A stretch of DNA of 64,000 nucleotides from Rhynchopus euleeides (taxonomy: Eukaryota; Euglenozoa; Diplonemea; Diplonemida; Diplonemidae): the NCBI GenBank assembly GCA_963210315.1, contig OY723246.1:744001-808000 (forward strand), in the 5' to 3' direction. The notes beneath the pieces were generated by a model, which was given only the letters and a program-made list of their open reading frames with translations, was not told the origin of the DNA and did not search any database. The first letter of the stretch is position 1. Each line of letters opens with the position of its first letter. The position numbers and the translations under genes were made by a program. This document shows, in pieces, positions 32,166-43,990 of the stretch.

Positions 32166-33826
32166 GTATAGGGGGACCCTTTTCGATTTTTTTTTCCGGA
32201 TGGGTCCATTTTGCACATTTGAGCCCATTTTCGGAGGAATTTTTGGTTTTTGAGCCTGTTTTGAGGCCTAAAACGCATTAAAACGGCCCCGCAAATTTGG
32301 CCTGTTCGGCCTTGGTGAAAATTCGCCTCAAAAATAGAGCAAAAAAATCTGGCCCCAAAGTCTGGTCCTTGTGATCTGGAACCTTCCATTTTCGAAGGAA
32401 GTCGTAGAAACCCCGAGATCTTTGATCCTGATCACACAGACGGTCCCAAAAATGAAGCACATCATGTTTGGGTCATTTCGTGGATTACAGACGGTACAGA
32501 CGTGTGTCAAAATTGACGGTATCCAGTATGTCAAGAGAATGAATAAAAAGAGCAATGACGACACGGCCATTGCTCAGAACCATAGCTGATTGTCCAGCTA
32601 TTTTAAACTCCCCCCGACCCTGCCCGGCCCCCCTGACCCTGCCCTGTTCAAGCTCGTGCCCCCACCCATCGCATTGCTCCCTTGTTGCCTTGCTTTGCGC
32701 TGCTTTTCTTTTTCAGAATTTTCAGATTTTTAAAGTTCAAGACGGAGTGATTTTTTGCCGAAAGTTTAGGTGACCCGATGATGGGGATGCAGCACCCCGA
32801 GGGTCTTACCTACCGGGCGGTTGGGGGGCGGTGGGGCAGGGCAACTTTGGGTGCAGATTTACGTACACAAAGCGGCGTGAGACTGTGCATGTCAGCGGCC
32901 TTGCGTGGTGGCCCCCCTAGGTGACTATGTTCGGATGTCTGGGAATGGAATGAAAACCCCCATATGGCTGCCTGCGCCCTTGTGGAATTAGAGGTGGTCG
33001 GGAATCGGTCGGAAACCAGTACTCCTGCTGGCGCTCGTCGTGTGTGTGGAGCATCTGTAGACGCCCGGCAACTCAGCCATCTTGCCCCCGCGCAAGCTCT
33101 GCCTGGCCGTGGAAGAGGATGACACACGGTCTGAATCTGGACTCTCTCTCGTGGTGGCACCGAATAACTGTGACTCTAGGTGACTCCACATAAACATACT
33201 CCCACTGGTCTGTGGCAAAGGGAGAATGACTATATGCCTTGAGAGAGAGACCTCCGGCCTGAAAGGACAAGCATGAAAAGCCGGAATAGATCAGATAGAG
33301 TACAGACTCAGGTGCACGAACCGATCCTTCGGCAGCTACCTGCTTGGTTTGCTGGTGTATGGTTGAGCGCTGCTTGTGTACGTAAATTTTGCTTATATGA
33401 ACACTCCGCCTTCACCAAAGGTGAAGAACTTCCCAAGACAAGCGGTGTGGCACCCCCGTGGTGTCGCGCCCCTTTGGACATCGACCCCAGCGGTAACCTG
33501 CAGGTTGTTGTTTCTTCAAAGAAACACGTCGATTCTGTCCCCCACAGCAGGGGTTTCCCTGCTGACCCATGGATGTTTTCTCATTCTTATTATAACAGTT
33601 GATACAATACACTAGCTCGGCAAATGCCTGGAGCCCCACCGGGAAGGTGTGTCGACATATAGCTCGGCACACGCCTGAAGCGCCACCGTGACGAAATGTT
33701 CGTCTCTGCTGAATCACTCCTACACAGGGGGATTCCGGTTCCTGTCCATGCAGAGGTTCTCAAGGCAGATAATGCCGAGACTTGTGGTGCGCTCTCGTTT
33801 GTTGATCCAGAGACGAAAAATGTGGA
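32166..33826. other. Sequence between the two inverted AT-rich arrays
   Basis: No gene is supported. It contains the dispersed GTGACCCGATGATGGGGATG segment near 32769 (also at 22195) and otherwise unique sequence. If the flanking arrays are terminal repeats of one element, this and the following minisatellite would be its interior, but no transposase-like frame is visible. Confidence 0.4.
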
Positions 33827-34010
33827 ACGGCATGCTGCCCGTTTCTTCATTTTTCACCTTGCGGTGCAAGGGGGCCACCCTCACGAGGGGAAAATGTAGA
33901 ACGGCATGCTGCCCGTTTCTTCATTTTTCACCTTGCGTTGCAAGGGGGTCGCCCTCACGAGGGAAAAATGTGGAACGGCATGCTGCCCGTTGACTCATTT
34001 TTGCCTTGGG
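33827..34010. repeat. 74-bp minisatellite, three units
   Basis: ACGGCATGCTGCCCGTT starts at 33827, 33901 and 33975, giving an exact 74-bp period. Each unit continues through CATTTTTCACCTTGC and the CCCTCACGAGGG region. A two-unit version at 23290 and 23369 (79-bp spacing, differing in G-run length) shows the family is dispersed. Confidence 0.85.
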
Positions 34011-34077
34011 AGACACCCATTTGCCAAGGCGTTCCGCAAGGGAAACGCACCACTTCGGCATGCAAGTAAAATGGCCA

Positions 34078-34840
34078 GTATATACTGGACATGCCGTCAC
34101 TAAAATAGTGACTATTATAGTGGACATGCGTGTATGCGACACTATAATAGTGGACATGTTCAGTATTTTCTGGACATGCCACTAAAATAGTGACTACAAT
34201 AGTGACATGCGTGTATGCGGTCACTATAATAGTGGACATGTTCAGTAAATACTGACATGTTGGCCGCACGTCCACTATAATACTGGACATGTTGAGTGCA
34301 CGTCAGTAAAATAGTCGCAATGCCGGCCATATAGTGGACCAAAAACGCGGTTTACTGGACACTTAGTGACAGGTCCTGGCCGTTCACTCGACATGTAGTG
34401 ACAGCCCATGTTCGCATAGAAGTATGTGTTCACTATATACTGAGCACATACTGACTATATAGTCGACATGGCGACTATTATAGTCACTATAATAGTCGCA
34501 TGTCACTAGAATTGTCACTATAATAGTTGTAAAAATAGTCGCATGTCACTATTATAGTGACTATAATAGTGGACTTGTCCACTATAATAGTGACTATAAT
34601 AGTGGCGTGCGACTATTATAGTGACTATTATAGTGGACAAGTCCACTATTATAGTCACTATAATAGTCGCATGCCACTATAATAGTCACTATAATAGTGA
34701 CATGCGACTATTATAGTGACTATTATAGTGGACATGGCGACTATTATAGTGACTATAATAGTCACCCGTCACTATTATAGTGACTATTATAGTCGCCATG
34801 TCACTATATATAGTACTATATTTTTCAGGATCCCACCGTG
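34078..34840. repeat. ACTATAATAGT / ACTATTATAGT array, right (inverted)
   Basis: The longer of two related arrays, with dozens of ACTATAATAGT/ACTATTATAGT motifs separated by CGACATG, GGACATG or similar linkers. Its end (34811-34840) is the reverse complement of the start of the left array: TTTTTCAGGATCCCACCGTG against CACGGTGGGATCCTGAAAAA. The two arrays thus face each other across about 1.9 kb. Confidence 0.85.
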
Positions 34841-36810
34841 CCACTTCCACCCCCCACCCCCCCCCCCCCCCCACGACTGACCATCATTCCACGAGATCTC
34901 GGAATTCAAAAAGTTAGCGACCAGCCTGCTCCCCGCCCAGTTGAGTCTAGGAGGCCACCCCGCATGGCCTCCGCTGATTTGCAGGTCGGTGCGCCGACGG
35001 CAGCCGTGTTGCCTATTTCTTTTTTCAACTCGGTACCCGTTTCCCCACTCGTGCACTCCGCTCTGTCGTGTTGGCTCACTCGTGTTCGTCTCGTGTCAAA
35101 TGCAGGCCAGGGATAGTGCCCGTGTTGCCTATTTCTTTTTTGGCACAGTGATACGGTATAATAACACAAAGCGAAAGGGGAAACTGTGTGTATGTCACGA
35201 TGAGTGCGAAACTGAAGAGACACGAGGAGAAGAGCCGAATGGGATTCGCCAATCTCGATAACAGGTAACACCCCCCGCGCGCCTGTCGTGAAGCGGTGGT
35301 GATGACCTGCAGAGGATTTGCACGGGCACAGTTTCCTCCGCTGTGAGGGGCACACCTCTCAAAAAAAATGCGGAACAAAAAGCAAAGCACAGAGTCGGCC
35401 TCACCTGCAAGGTCCACTCCCGTTCTGCAGGCTGCAGGGGGGTGTGGGGGAGAAGGGTGTCTTCAGGCGTCGGAGTTGATCTCTCATTTCATTTGTTATG
35501 CCGGGTTGTGGGAGGGGGGGAGGGGACAGACCTTGTACAAATATGACATCTTCATACCCACCCCCCACCCACCCCCTCACCCCCTTCGCCCACTGAGACC
35601 AATGATATTTTATTCACGGATGGAAGAACCGCCCAACGCAAGGCTTGGGGAGTGGGAAGGTGGGTTCGTTCAGAAGTGCACTCAGAAAAGCGAGATAAGA
35701 GTCCGGGTCTTGTTTGTGCGCACGAGCGGCAGTGTGTTGTGGCCCCTGTGAAAAAGGTGTTGTTGTGAATATGTGTTTTTGTGAACACACTCCGCTCCCA
35801 CTGACTCTTTCGGTGTGAGCAAGCAAGCTTGTTTGGGAAAAAAACAAAAAGAACGAGTCGCTTCACAGAACTGGCTGTAAAGCGACGCAGTTTTTTTTAT
35901 TTTTTGAAGACACACAGTGCTGACACACACGGAACGAAAGGTGCCACCCCACCCCACCCCTTTGATGTACAAAACTATAACACAGGCCGCCGGGCGGGGG
36001 GGTCGGTGTACCGCCAGAACCATACAACAACAGCAACACAAGCGCATCACTGCACTAGCCCTGATGCATGCCCCTCCCCAGGTGGACTCGCGAAGGATCG
36101 AGAACTCCAGAAGGATCGAGCCGCCCTTCGCCCAACACACAGGCCGGACGAAGGGGAGGGGGAGGGGGGGGGGTTTTTTTGACTGTCGAGAGTGAATGGA
36201 AAAGCTCTCCCCAGCACATTCTTGCAAATGGTAGCCCTTTGTTTGTAGCAGGCAGCGTAGGACGCAATGCCACACCGAGAACGCCCCCCACCACCCCCCC
36301 CCCCAACCCCCCCGCTCCGCTCGCTGATCCCACTGGGTCCCACATGGCACTGATGCACACCCCACCCGACCACCTTCTTAACGGAGTAGTGTGTATTGCA
36401 CAGAATGACAAGGGGTGGGTCGGTGGGTCGGTGGGTGGGTGGGTGGGTGGGTGGTGGGGAATCGTGGGGGAGGATGAGACGTGCCGTTTGCTTTTTGGCT
36501 TTGGCGCTTGCGTTTGGCTGGAGCTGGGGTGGGGGGGGGGGGGGGGGGCAACACTGCCAGCAACGGCACACGTCAGTCAAGTGTTTGAGAGAAGGAGGGA
36601 GAGAGAGAGAGAGAGAAGGGGGGGGGGGGGGGGTGAACCGTCCACTCCACACACCCCCATCCTTCATCCTTCATCCCACGCTCTGTTGTGAAGATGTGTC
36701 GGCGGTATATATGGCACATAAAAGTTGTCCGCTCCCCGCCCCGCCTCCCATTGTCCACTCGGTGACCACCCCATGCAGATCGGGGGCTTGATGAAATATT
36801 GAACCCTGGG

Positions 36811-36841
<31 letters not shown>

Positions 36842-39800
36842 TTGTTTTGTCTCGGCATCAACCACCAGCCTGACGTGCAGAGGATAGCCAGACTGCGGTG
36901 CGCACAACACTGCCTACCCAACCATTAATCTTCTCCCAGCACAGAGCCGTGGCGGGCGGGGGTCGGGGGTGGGAGGGGGAAGAGACAAACAGGGCCGCGC
37001 GACCATCCCACAGCAGCGCAGACCCAATCCAACACGACACCCGCCACACCTGCAAAGAACATACACAGTGCACCTCCACAGGCGCAGGACAGCAGGGGGG
37101 GAAGGGGTACGTGAGAACAAAGAAACCCCCCGCTGTGGCGTATGCACCCGGAGGCCACCTGGGGGGGCTGTACGCCTTGTCAAGCTCAGGCCGGGGGGTG
37201 GGGGGAGGGGGTTGGTCGAGGCTGTTCTGACTTGGGGGAACCATCACAATGGCTGTGCTGAGTGAGACAGAGAGGGCTTGTGTGTTGTGTGTTGTGTGTG
37301 TGTGTGTGTGTTTGAAATCTTGCTGGTGTGTTTTTTTTGTGGTGTGGGCCACAGCTCAGCAGAGCTGCCCACTGTGTGACAAGATTTCTTTTTGTGACAC
37401 AGCACGCTCCGTGCGAGATAGACGGGGGAGAGAGAGAGAGAGAGCGCGCGCGTGTGTGTGGTAACCACGTTTTGTGTGGGGAGATCCTGCGCGGATCATA
37501 GCCCACCCGGAGAGCGCGTGTGTGGGTTGCCGAGGGGGGGGGGGGGGGCGAAGGGCAAACGAATGAAGCCTTCGTCCCCGTTTTACCGCCTGAAATTCAG
37601 GCTTTTTTCGGATTGTTTTGTTTTGTTTAAAGCAGTGCGGAGCCACATCCCCTCAGAGCTGCAAGCTCCGCTGCCCCTGCAAACGTTGTTCCGTGGGGGG
37701 TCCTGCTGGAACCCTCTCCCCGCTAGGGGGGGGAGAAGGGCTGCGAGCAGACTTTTCGGAAAATACCGTAAAAACCCCCCCCCTCCCGGGTCATGGCAAT
37801 GAGGAGAATCCGAAATCCGGCAAAAAAATAGAAACTGTGTGGCAGAGCCGGAATTTGAGACACTCTCCAAAACAAAAACAGTTATTAGCGTTGGGGGGGG
37901 GGGGGGGGGCGTGGGCGTGGGTTGTGGTGGACCTTGCGAAACCGGTTGCTTGACCTCATCCCATGTCGACACCTTTCCATGCGTGACTGCGGCACGGCCC
38001 CCCAGCACATAGTTTGGCTTCCCGAGGCGGACATGACAGTGGTGCATTTTTTCCCGGCAATTTTTGTCGTTTTTTTTTGGGGGTTATTTTTTTCGACTGC
38101 CAGATCCTGACGGCACACCGGCATTGCCACCCGAAAGGGGAAATCTGGTTTCTCCCAGATCAAATAGACGGAGTATTTTTGAGTTTCGTTCACTGCACTT
38201 GTTTGCGTTTCCCATTCTCCACCCCCCCCCCCCCACCCGACCCCATTGCAACATTCTTTCTGAACTGGGTGCGCACCGGAAGAAATTCCTCTCCAGGTAA
38301 CCGGAACAGGGGGGGGGGGGGGGGGAAGCCGGTTTGTTCTCAGGAGCGGTGACGGGAGTTATTTTATTACTATTGAAGTCGAAACGCCCCGTGCACCACA
38401 CACTCTCGAGAAGGCCCGCACAGGCAAGGCACATGATTCTGTCTTAAACCCCTCGGAGGGAGCGGGGGCAGCGGGGCGGGAGGGCAGGGTTTGGGTGGGC
38501 ATTCCGTTATAAAGCTGTCGTCACGACATGGGGGATGTGCCAGTCCTTGCGAGACTACCACCACACAGCCACGCAGCAGATGTGTGTGGGTTAGCGGGGG
38601 TCTGATCTCGCAATCGACGAACCTCCCCCAGGCCGTCCCCTTTATTGAACGATGTGTTGGCAGTGAGCCCAGCAGCATTCCCCATGCGGGACGGGGTTCG
38701 CTGTGCCGGGTTCCTTTTGCCATGCCCCTCTGTGACACGTGACACTCCAATTTTTCCTCCTCTCGTTTTTCCGGCTGGGTTGGTTTGGCGCTTCTACCGC
38801 TTCCACAGCCACAAACAAACCCTCCTGCTCGATGAAGTGGAGTGGTGTGCCGAGCACCGCTTAATACAACTGGATGACGCTTCCCGCTCGAATGTCGTGT
38901 GCGTGGTAAAAAATCGGGTGGCACCCGGTTCGGTCTGTCAGGACAGCGGGCGCTTCCTTTGAGTTGTGCATGAGGGAATGTATTGCGCCTTCGGTCAAAA
39001 GGGTTAAAATCTTGGTTAGAAGGGAGCATTCGCTCAGAAATGCAGAAAAGTATAGCGTATCAGTTCTCGTGCGTCGTCTTTCGTAGATGTTCTGTACGAT
39101 GCGGGTCCGCTAATCCAACACAGCAAACGCAGAAAACTGAGAATCGGTGAGCTGCTGCCCCACAGTCCTGGCCGCAAGTGGCACAGTTTTCTTGACGCAC
39201 GCAGTGCCATACAGCGAAGGCTCCCGGAGGGTTAGAAACGGCATGTTCTGCCCGGCACACACATTCACTGGCATTCGGACAAAACAAAGAACGCAACACG
39301 GGGCATTTTTATTCGGTACCGACGACCACCAGCCTGGCGTGTGAAACCACAGCAGCGGCAGGCAGTGGCGGACGCAATGTCGCCCGAAGGTGTGCTGTGC
39401 TCACGGATGCTTGATTTCTTTTGGCTGTTGCTTTTGGCAGTTCCCAGGGTTAGGTCGGTGGGGGGGGGGGGGGGGTGTGGGTGTGGGGAGGCACTGATTT
39501 TAGGTTCTTCTCCCCACAACACACTTTCCCCCCCCTACAGATTTTGCACCCCACACGCAGGTCTCGCCTGCTGTGTTGTCAAATCAGATTCATTGGGAAT
39601 CAGGCCCCTCCCGGCGGACTCTTGCAGGTTTTTCAGGGCAGGGCAGGACGTGAGAAGAGTGGGGATGAGAAAGAGAAAGAGAAAGGGAGAAGCGGAAGAG
39701 GGGGGAGGGAGGGGCGGGGGTCGGAAGGTGGATAAAAAGTAAGGTACAGAGAGAGAGGGGAGGTCGACCAGGCCTGGGCGGGGAACGAGCCCTTTTTCCA

Positions 39801-40400
39801 GGTTTTTTGGGTCGGGGAACCAGGTTTTTTCTAAGAATTTTTACAAGGGAATTTTTGCTCGCCCCCCCACAGTTTCCAGGCGCGTGCCCGTCAGGCGGGA
39901 CTTTTTCTCTGATTTCTCTCCGCGTCATCATTGACAGCTCTCGAGTGATGCCCAGAGATGCTTGCGGCAGAGAGTGCCCCTCATGCGCGTTACAGCTGAA
40001 AATGAATGAGGATCATCTGGCACTCGTTCTCATCGGGGGTTGTGCTCCGCAGGGACTCAATACACCTTGGCACTCTCGCAGGGCTGGACATGCCAGCAGC
40101 TGGAGGACAGTTACAAAGCTGCCCCCGACGCCACCCACCTGCTGGCCCCTTCAGGTCTGAAAGCCCAAAAGCTCCCGGGGATTTTGCAGTGGTGCGCACC
40201 ATATTCAGCGCAGGGTGATCTCTCCGATTTTCCAAAACTGCTGGTTTACGGGTTTGGGGAACGGTCGTCGGCAGACCGTTGAAATGCCCGTGTTAGTAGC
40301 AGAGGGACACTTCAGCTATTTTCAGCAGAAAAAAAATGAAGCTTTAATTACCCTGCGCCTTTGTCAGAAAACGAGGTGCCGACCCACACCCAGCCCAGCC
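34841..40400. other. Gene-poor, microsatellite and G-run rich region
   Basis: I find no supportable gene. Notable content: a C run (34858-34872), a GGGT tract (about 36413-36452), GA repeats (36597-36617), a TC repeat (36812-36841), GT repeats (37279-37311), and G or C runs of 10-20 bases near 36165, 36530, 36620, 37530, 37895, 38220, 38310 and 39460. Short frames with a coding-like look but no start or homologue occur at 35601-35765 (NDILFTDGRTAQRKAWGVG), about 38760-38962 and 40010-40282. They may be decayed gene or retroelement pieces or exons. Confidence 0.45.
36480..36605. repeat. Dispersed repeat, GGCGCTTGCGTTTGGCTGG family (copy 1)
   Basis: About 125 bases matching 44790-44905: GGCGCTTGCGTTTGGCTGG, GAGCTGGGGTGGGG, a long G run, CAACACTGCCAGCAACGGCA, GTCAGTCAAGTGTTTGAGAG, then GA repeats. 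The G-run and GA lengths differ, as expected from slippage. Confidence 0.8.
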
Positions 40401-40420
40401 CACGTCGAACCTCCAATCGC

Positions 40421-40915
40421 GCATGTACTAGACTTCATTCTGTACCAAACGGGCAGCATTTCGAGTTCAAACGGGCATGTACTGGACTTCATTCTGTTCC
40501 ACAACTTCGCAATTCCGAGCGCAAACCTGCATGTCCTCGCCCTTTGCCTCGAGCAAACGGGCAGCATTCAGAGTCCAAACGGGCATGTACTAGACTTCAT
40601 CCGGCACAACATGGAGTCGAAACGGGCATGTACTAACCCCGTGCCTTCCGCAAACGGGCATGTACTAGACTTCATTCTGCCACAAACGGACAGCATTCAG
40701 AGTTCAAACGAGCATGTACTAGACCTCATCCTGCATCACAACAGCCGCGAACGGGCAGCATCTGGGTTTCAAACCGGCATGTACTGGACTTCGTACTGCA
40801 TCACGACGGCAAACGAACAGCATTCAGTGCCCAAACGGGCATGTACTAGACTTCATACTGCAAACAACTGCGTCAACCTCGAGTCCAAACGGGCAACGGA
40901 CAGCACCTAACCGGG
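40421..40915. repeat. AAACGGGCATGTACTAGACTT minisatellite with stepped spacing
   Basis: Nine copies of GCATGTACTAGACTTCAT or close variants start at 40421, 40475, 40529, 40583, 40626, 40658, 40712, 40777 and 40839. Intervals are 54, 54, 54, 43, 32, 54, 65 and 62. Each long unit also contains a second AAACGGGCA followed by GCATT. No gene is apparent; the long plus-strand frame across it is a repeat artefact. Confidence 0.85.
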
Positions 40916-40918
40916 GGG

Positions 40919-41265
40919 GTCATGAAAAAGCGCTGGAACAGTCACAAATCACGCAACAAATCGTTCACACCTGGACAAAGGGCCAGAAATACCCTCCGGG
41001 AGCCACATTTTTTCGGTGTGAACGATTATGACAAGGCTCTGAAAAAGTCAGACACATTTCCGGTCTGCTACGCTATTCTGTGCAACACGACAGGCACCCA
41101 GTCGGGGGTGGTCATGAAAATGTCGCGGAACAGTCACCAAACGCCAAAATAATCGTTCACACCTGACGAAATAGCCAGAAATACCCCCCGGGCGGCATTT
41201 TTTTGGGGTGTGAACGATTTTTGACATGTCCCAGAGCCCAAAAAAACATGTTTTGGGGGTCTAAC
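40919..41265. repeat. Two-copy repeat with AATCGTTCACACC inverted arms
   Basis: The segment beginning GTCATGAAAAAGCGCTGGAA recurs about 190 bases on as GTCATGAAAATGTCGCGGAA. Each copy holds AATCGTTCACACC and, about 55 bases later, GGTGTGAACGATT, an exact inverted pair. Further GAACGATTT motifs follow to about 41310. It may be a decayed foldback element. Confidence 0.75.
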
Positions 41266-41720
41266 TGGCCTGTGAACGATTTCTGGTGATGTGCGAACGA
41301 TTTTTTGTCACTTTTTGGCCTTCTCTCCAGCAAAACCCTAAGGAAACTGACCCCAAAATGACAAAAAATCGTTCGCAGTGAAAAAAATGGCATGTACTAG
41401 GGGTGTTACAGTCGCTGCCAGTTGCAGATCGTCATTTTGGGACCACTTTTGGGGTTGGTGGGTCAAAATAACACAATACGAAATTCGCAGAATTTTTGTT
41501 TCAGCAGCCCGTGCTAAGGGTCCCTCCTCTAGTGTTAGCAAGGCACACTCACGTTTCAGGTAGCGTGTCGCGTGTCACGCATGTCGCGAACGCGGCAAGT
41601 GTACCTCCCAGGTGGGGAAGCCCGACCTCCTGTCCGATGTCAGTCAGGCTTCGAAGAAGCGCTTCATGGATGCGGCGCTGACCCGGGGAAGTGGGATAGA
41701 TGGACGGGCACACGCTACAT

Positions 41721-41950
41721 GGGGGGTCTGGGGGGCGTGAGCCCCCCAGCCGCCGGAGGCCACGGTAGCGAACATCTGTTCGTGTGGGCGTACAGATTCT
41801 GTGCGAGTTGGCTGCGTCCTCAGAGGCGACTGGAGTGGTTGGACCCCGACTTGATGGGATTCGAAGGACTTGAGTACGAGACGTACGCCACAGGGGGGTC
41901 TGGGGGGCGGAGCCCCCCAGCCGCCGGAGGCCACGGTAGTGAACGTCTGG
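41721..41950 (+). repeat. Composite cassette: core flanked by two GC-hairpin direct repeats
   Basis: Two copies of the hairpin repeat (41721-41781 and 41893-41950; CTGGGGGGC, a short loop, GCCCCCCAG, then CCGCCGGAGGCCACGGTAG) flank a core of about 110 bases with TGGGCGTACAGATTCTGTG, GGCGACTGGAGTGGTTGGA and GACTTGAGTACGAGACGTA. The same arrangement occurs at 53042-53276 and 56689-56900. No protein-coding capacity is evident. Confidence 0.8.
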
Positions 41951-42029
41951 CTCTCCAGTTGGCCAGCAAGGCGAACGATACGTGGGACAGACTTCCCTTC
42001 CATCCTTGCGCGCGCCCTGTCGACTGGGG

Positions 42030-42145
42030 AAAACTTAGAAAAAAAAATTTCCTCTGCGAAACAACCTTAGAAAAAAAATCCCCTAACAAAATTCTTAGAA
42101 AAAAACTTTTTTTCCCCTTACAAAAATTCTTAGAAAAAAAGTTCA
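42030..42145. repeat. TTCTTAGAAAAAAA near-tandem repeat
   Basis: Four CTTAGAAAAAAA motifs about 30 bases apart, separated by short pyrimidine-rich linkers. An inverted relative (TTTTTTCTAAGAATTTTTAC) lies near 39827. Nothing indicates a gene. Confidence 0.6.
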
Positions 42146-42955
42146 GAATCCTGAAAGTGGGGAACAAGCCCCCCAGTTAGGAACAGCCCTGAGGTCGACA
42201 TTACTTTTTTTTTGTGCGGCCTGTGTGGTTGTCTTCGTCGTTTGTCTTCTTCGACCGGACATCCCCTTCTTCTGGAGACACCGATCTACACCATGAACCT
42301 CGAGCTGATGCTGGAGCTTTCGGGAGCCTCTGCGAGTGGGTGGCCACGTTTTCTTTGGTGGACGCACCCAAAAGAAAATAAAGAAATAGAAAAAAACCCG
42401 AAAAGAGGTCGAGGCACCCGCTCCACTCCAGCACCATGGGGCTGAGGTTCACGGATCACACAGGTGAGGATCAGTCCTCTGTGAGGCGCTTATCCTGAAG
42501 ACGTACCAGTTCCCCGGTCGGTCTCCAGAAACTCGGGCCGCGTCTGGCGCTGTATCGCCTCGGCGGGGCTGTCGTCCCTTACAGTCTTTTCTGTACGAGG
42601 TTTTCCACAGGCTGCACACCTGCCCCGCGGCTGTGTGGCAGTCTTCGCGGAGTGCAATGCGAAGGTCTGGCCTGACGTGGTGTGACTATTTAGACTCCAG
42701 GTGTCTCCACCCTTCCTGGTCTGGGGAGCCTCGGTACCCAAGCAGTTTTCGGTCATGCCCTGGACCACGGCCGTGCTAGACTCCTGGTGCAGGCACCCGT
42801 CATGGTCCGGGGACGGCCCCCCCAGGCAGTTTAACGTCTTACCCAGGACGGTTGGTAGCAGAGGTAGGTTACTTCCCTCTTTCTGCAGGGTAGTGTCTGA
42901 GATAAAGGAGAAGGGTGCGGTGGGGAGAGGAAGGAGGGGGGGGGGTAGGGTAGGG

Positions 42956-43167
42956 TACACGGTGGACTCCAGCCACCCGAGCGGGAGTCTGGGAGCGGGA
43001 GTCTGAGAGGGTGTCTTTTTCTGCAGTATGTACTGGAGACTCCCGCTAGCGGGAGTCAATTTTCCAGCTAATTTAGGCTAAAGACTCCCGCTAGCGGGAG
43101 TCCGAGACTCCCGCTAGTTGAGACTCCCGAAAAGGGTTACCCTACCCCCGCTGGAGTCCACCGTGTA
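42956..43167. repeat. Foldback element with TACACGGTGGACTCCAGC termini and internal palindromes
   Basis: TACACGGTGGACTCCAGC at 42956-42973 is exactly reverse-complementary to 43150-43167. Between them lie two copies of the perfect 20-bp palindrome GACTCCCGCTAGCGGGAGTC (43038-43057 and 43083-43102) and several half-sites GCGGGAGTC. The layout fits a small non-autonomous inverted-repeat element of about 210 bp. Confidence 0.75.
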
Positions 43168-43866
43168 GGGGTGGGGTTGCTCGAAGAAGATCCGGTGATG
43201 CGCGTATTTTTTTTTGAGCAGCTCTCTCTTCGGCGTTCTGATTTTTTTAAAAAAAATCTTCTCTTCGGTGGGGTGGTTTCCCCCCTTTCCCTCCCCCTTC
43301 CCCCCTTTTTTCTCTTTTTTTCCATTCATAATTTTTTTGACAACCAAGAGGAAACGCGCCTCTCTCGCAAACCCGAAAGGGGGCAACACAATTGAACACA
43401 CATCACACATCACACAGGGTCGGATGAAAAAAAATGAAACAACATCACAGACGAAACCACCACGACAACCCATGATGGCTTCTGCTGTAACACAGGGTGG
43501 GGGACGGGCAGGCCTTTTGACCATACATACAGGAGAGTCAGGCCGAATCAAAACACGGCACGCCACACATGGTATGGATATTTGGAACACACTAGACACT
43601 CTCCAGCCGCGGCAATGGCATGGTGGGGGCTGGCCTGGATTGGCCCAAAGCGGGTTGAACACTTTTTACCTCTTTCTTTTAGACATACTCCATTCCCCAT
43701 CCATCAACCCCCTCCCCCCCTGGGGTGGGGGGATGGTGGGGGTGCCTCACGAAAGTAGACTAGAATGAAACTATGAATTTGACCCCCCGCTTCACTCAAC
43801 CCCCTCCCCCCCCTCTGGAGGCGAGAGAGCGGGCTTTCCCTCTCGGCGTTCTTCGAACAGACTGGA

Positions 43867-43990
43867 TTTGAACGATTTGAACGATTTGACGTTGCGTCCC
43901 CCGGTGAGGGGGGTCGCTGTTTCGTGTTCTCCTGGCCGCACGGAGGCATTGCCTTACGCCGCTCTCTTCCTCTTTTCCTTTCGGGGGTCT
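43867..43990. repeat. GAACGATTT / GTCCCCCGGTGAGG element, copy 1
   Basis: Begins with GAACGATTTGAACGATTTGA, followed by GCGTCCCCCGGTGAGGGG, GCTGTTTCGTGTTCTCCT and GCCGCACGGAGGCATTGCCT. It is repeated at 45727-45856 with few changes. Its last part recurs near 44108. Compact conservation of about 120 bases between repeat-rich stretches makes a small RNA gene or transposon end possible, but nothing confirms either. Confidence 0.7.

Noticed and set aside
42941-42957. GGGTAGGGTAGGGTA as telomeric sequence
   Set aside because: Only two to three units, inside the border of a foldback element; no extended telomere-like tract anywhere in the window.
42490-43059. 189-codon minus-strand frame
   Set aside because: It runs through the foldback element at 42956-43167, and the remainder shows no recognisable domain; could be an exon but unsupported.
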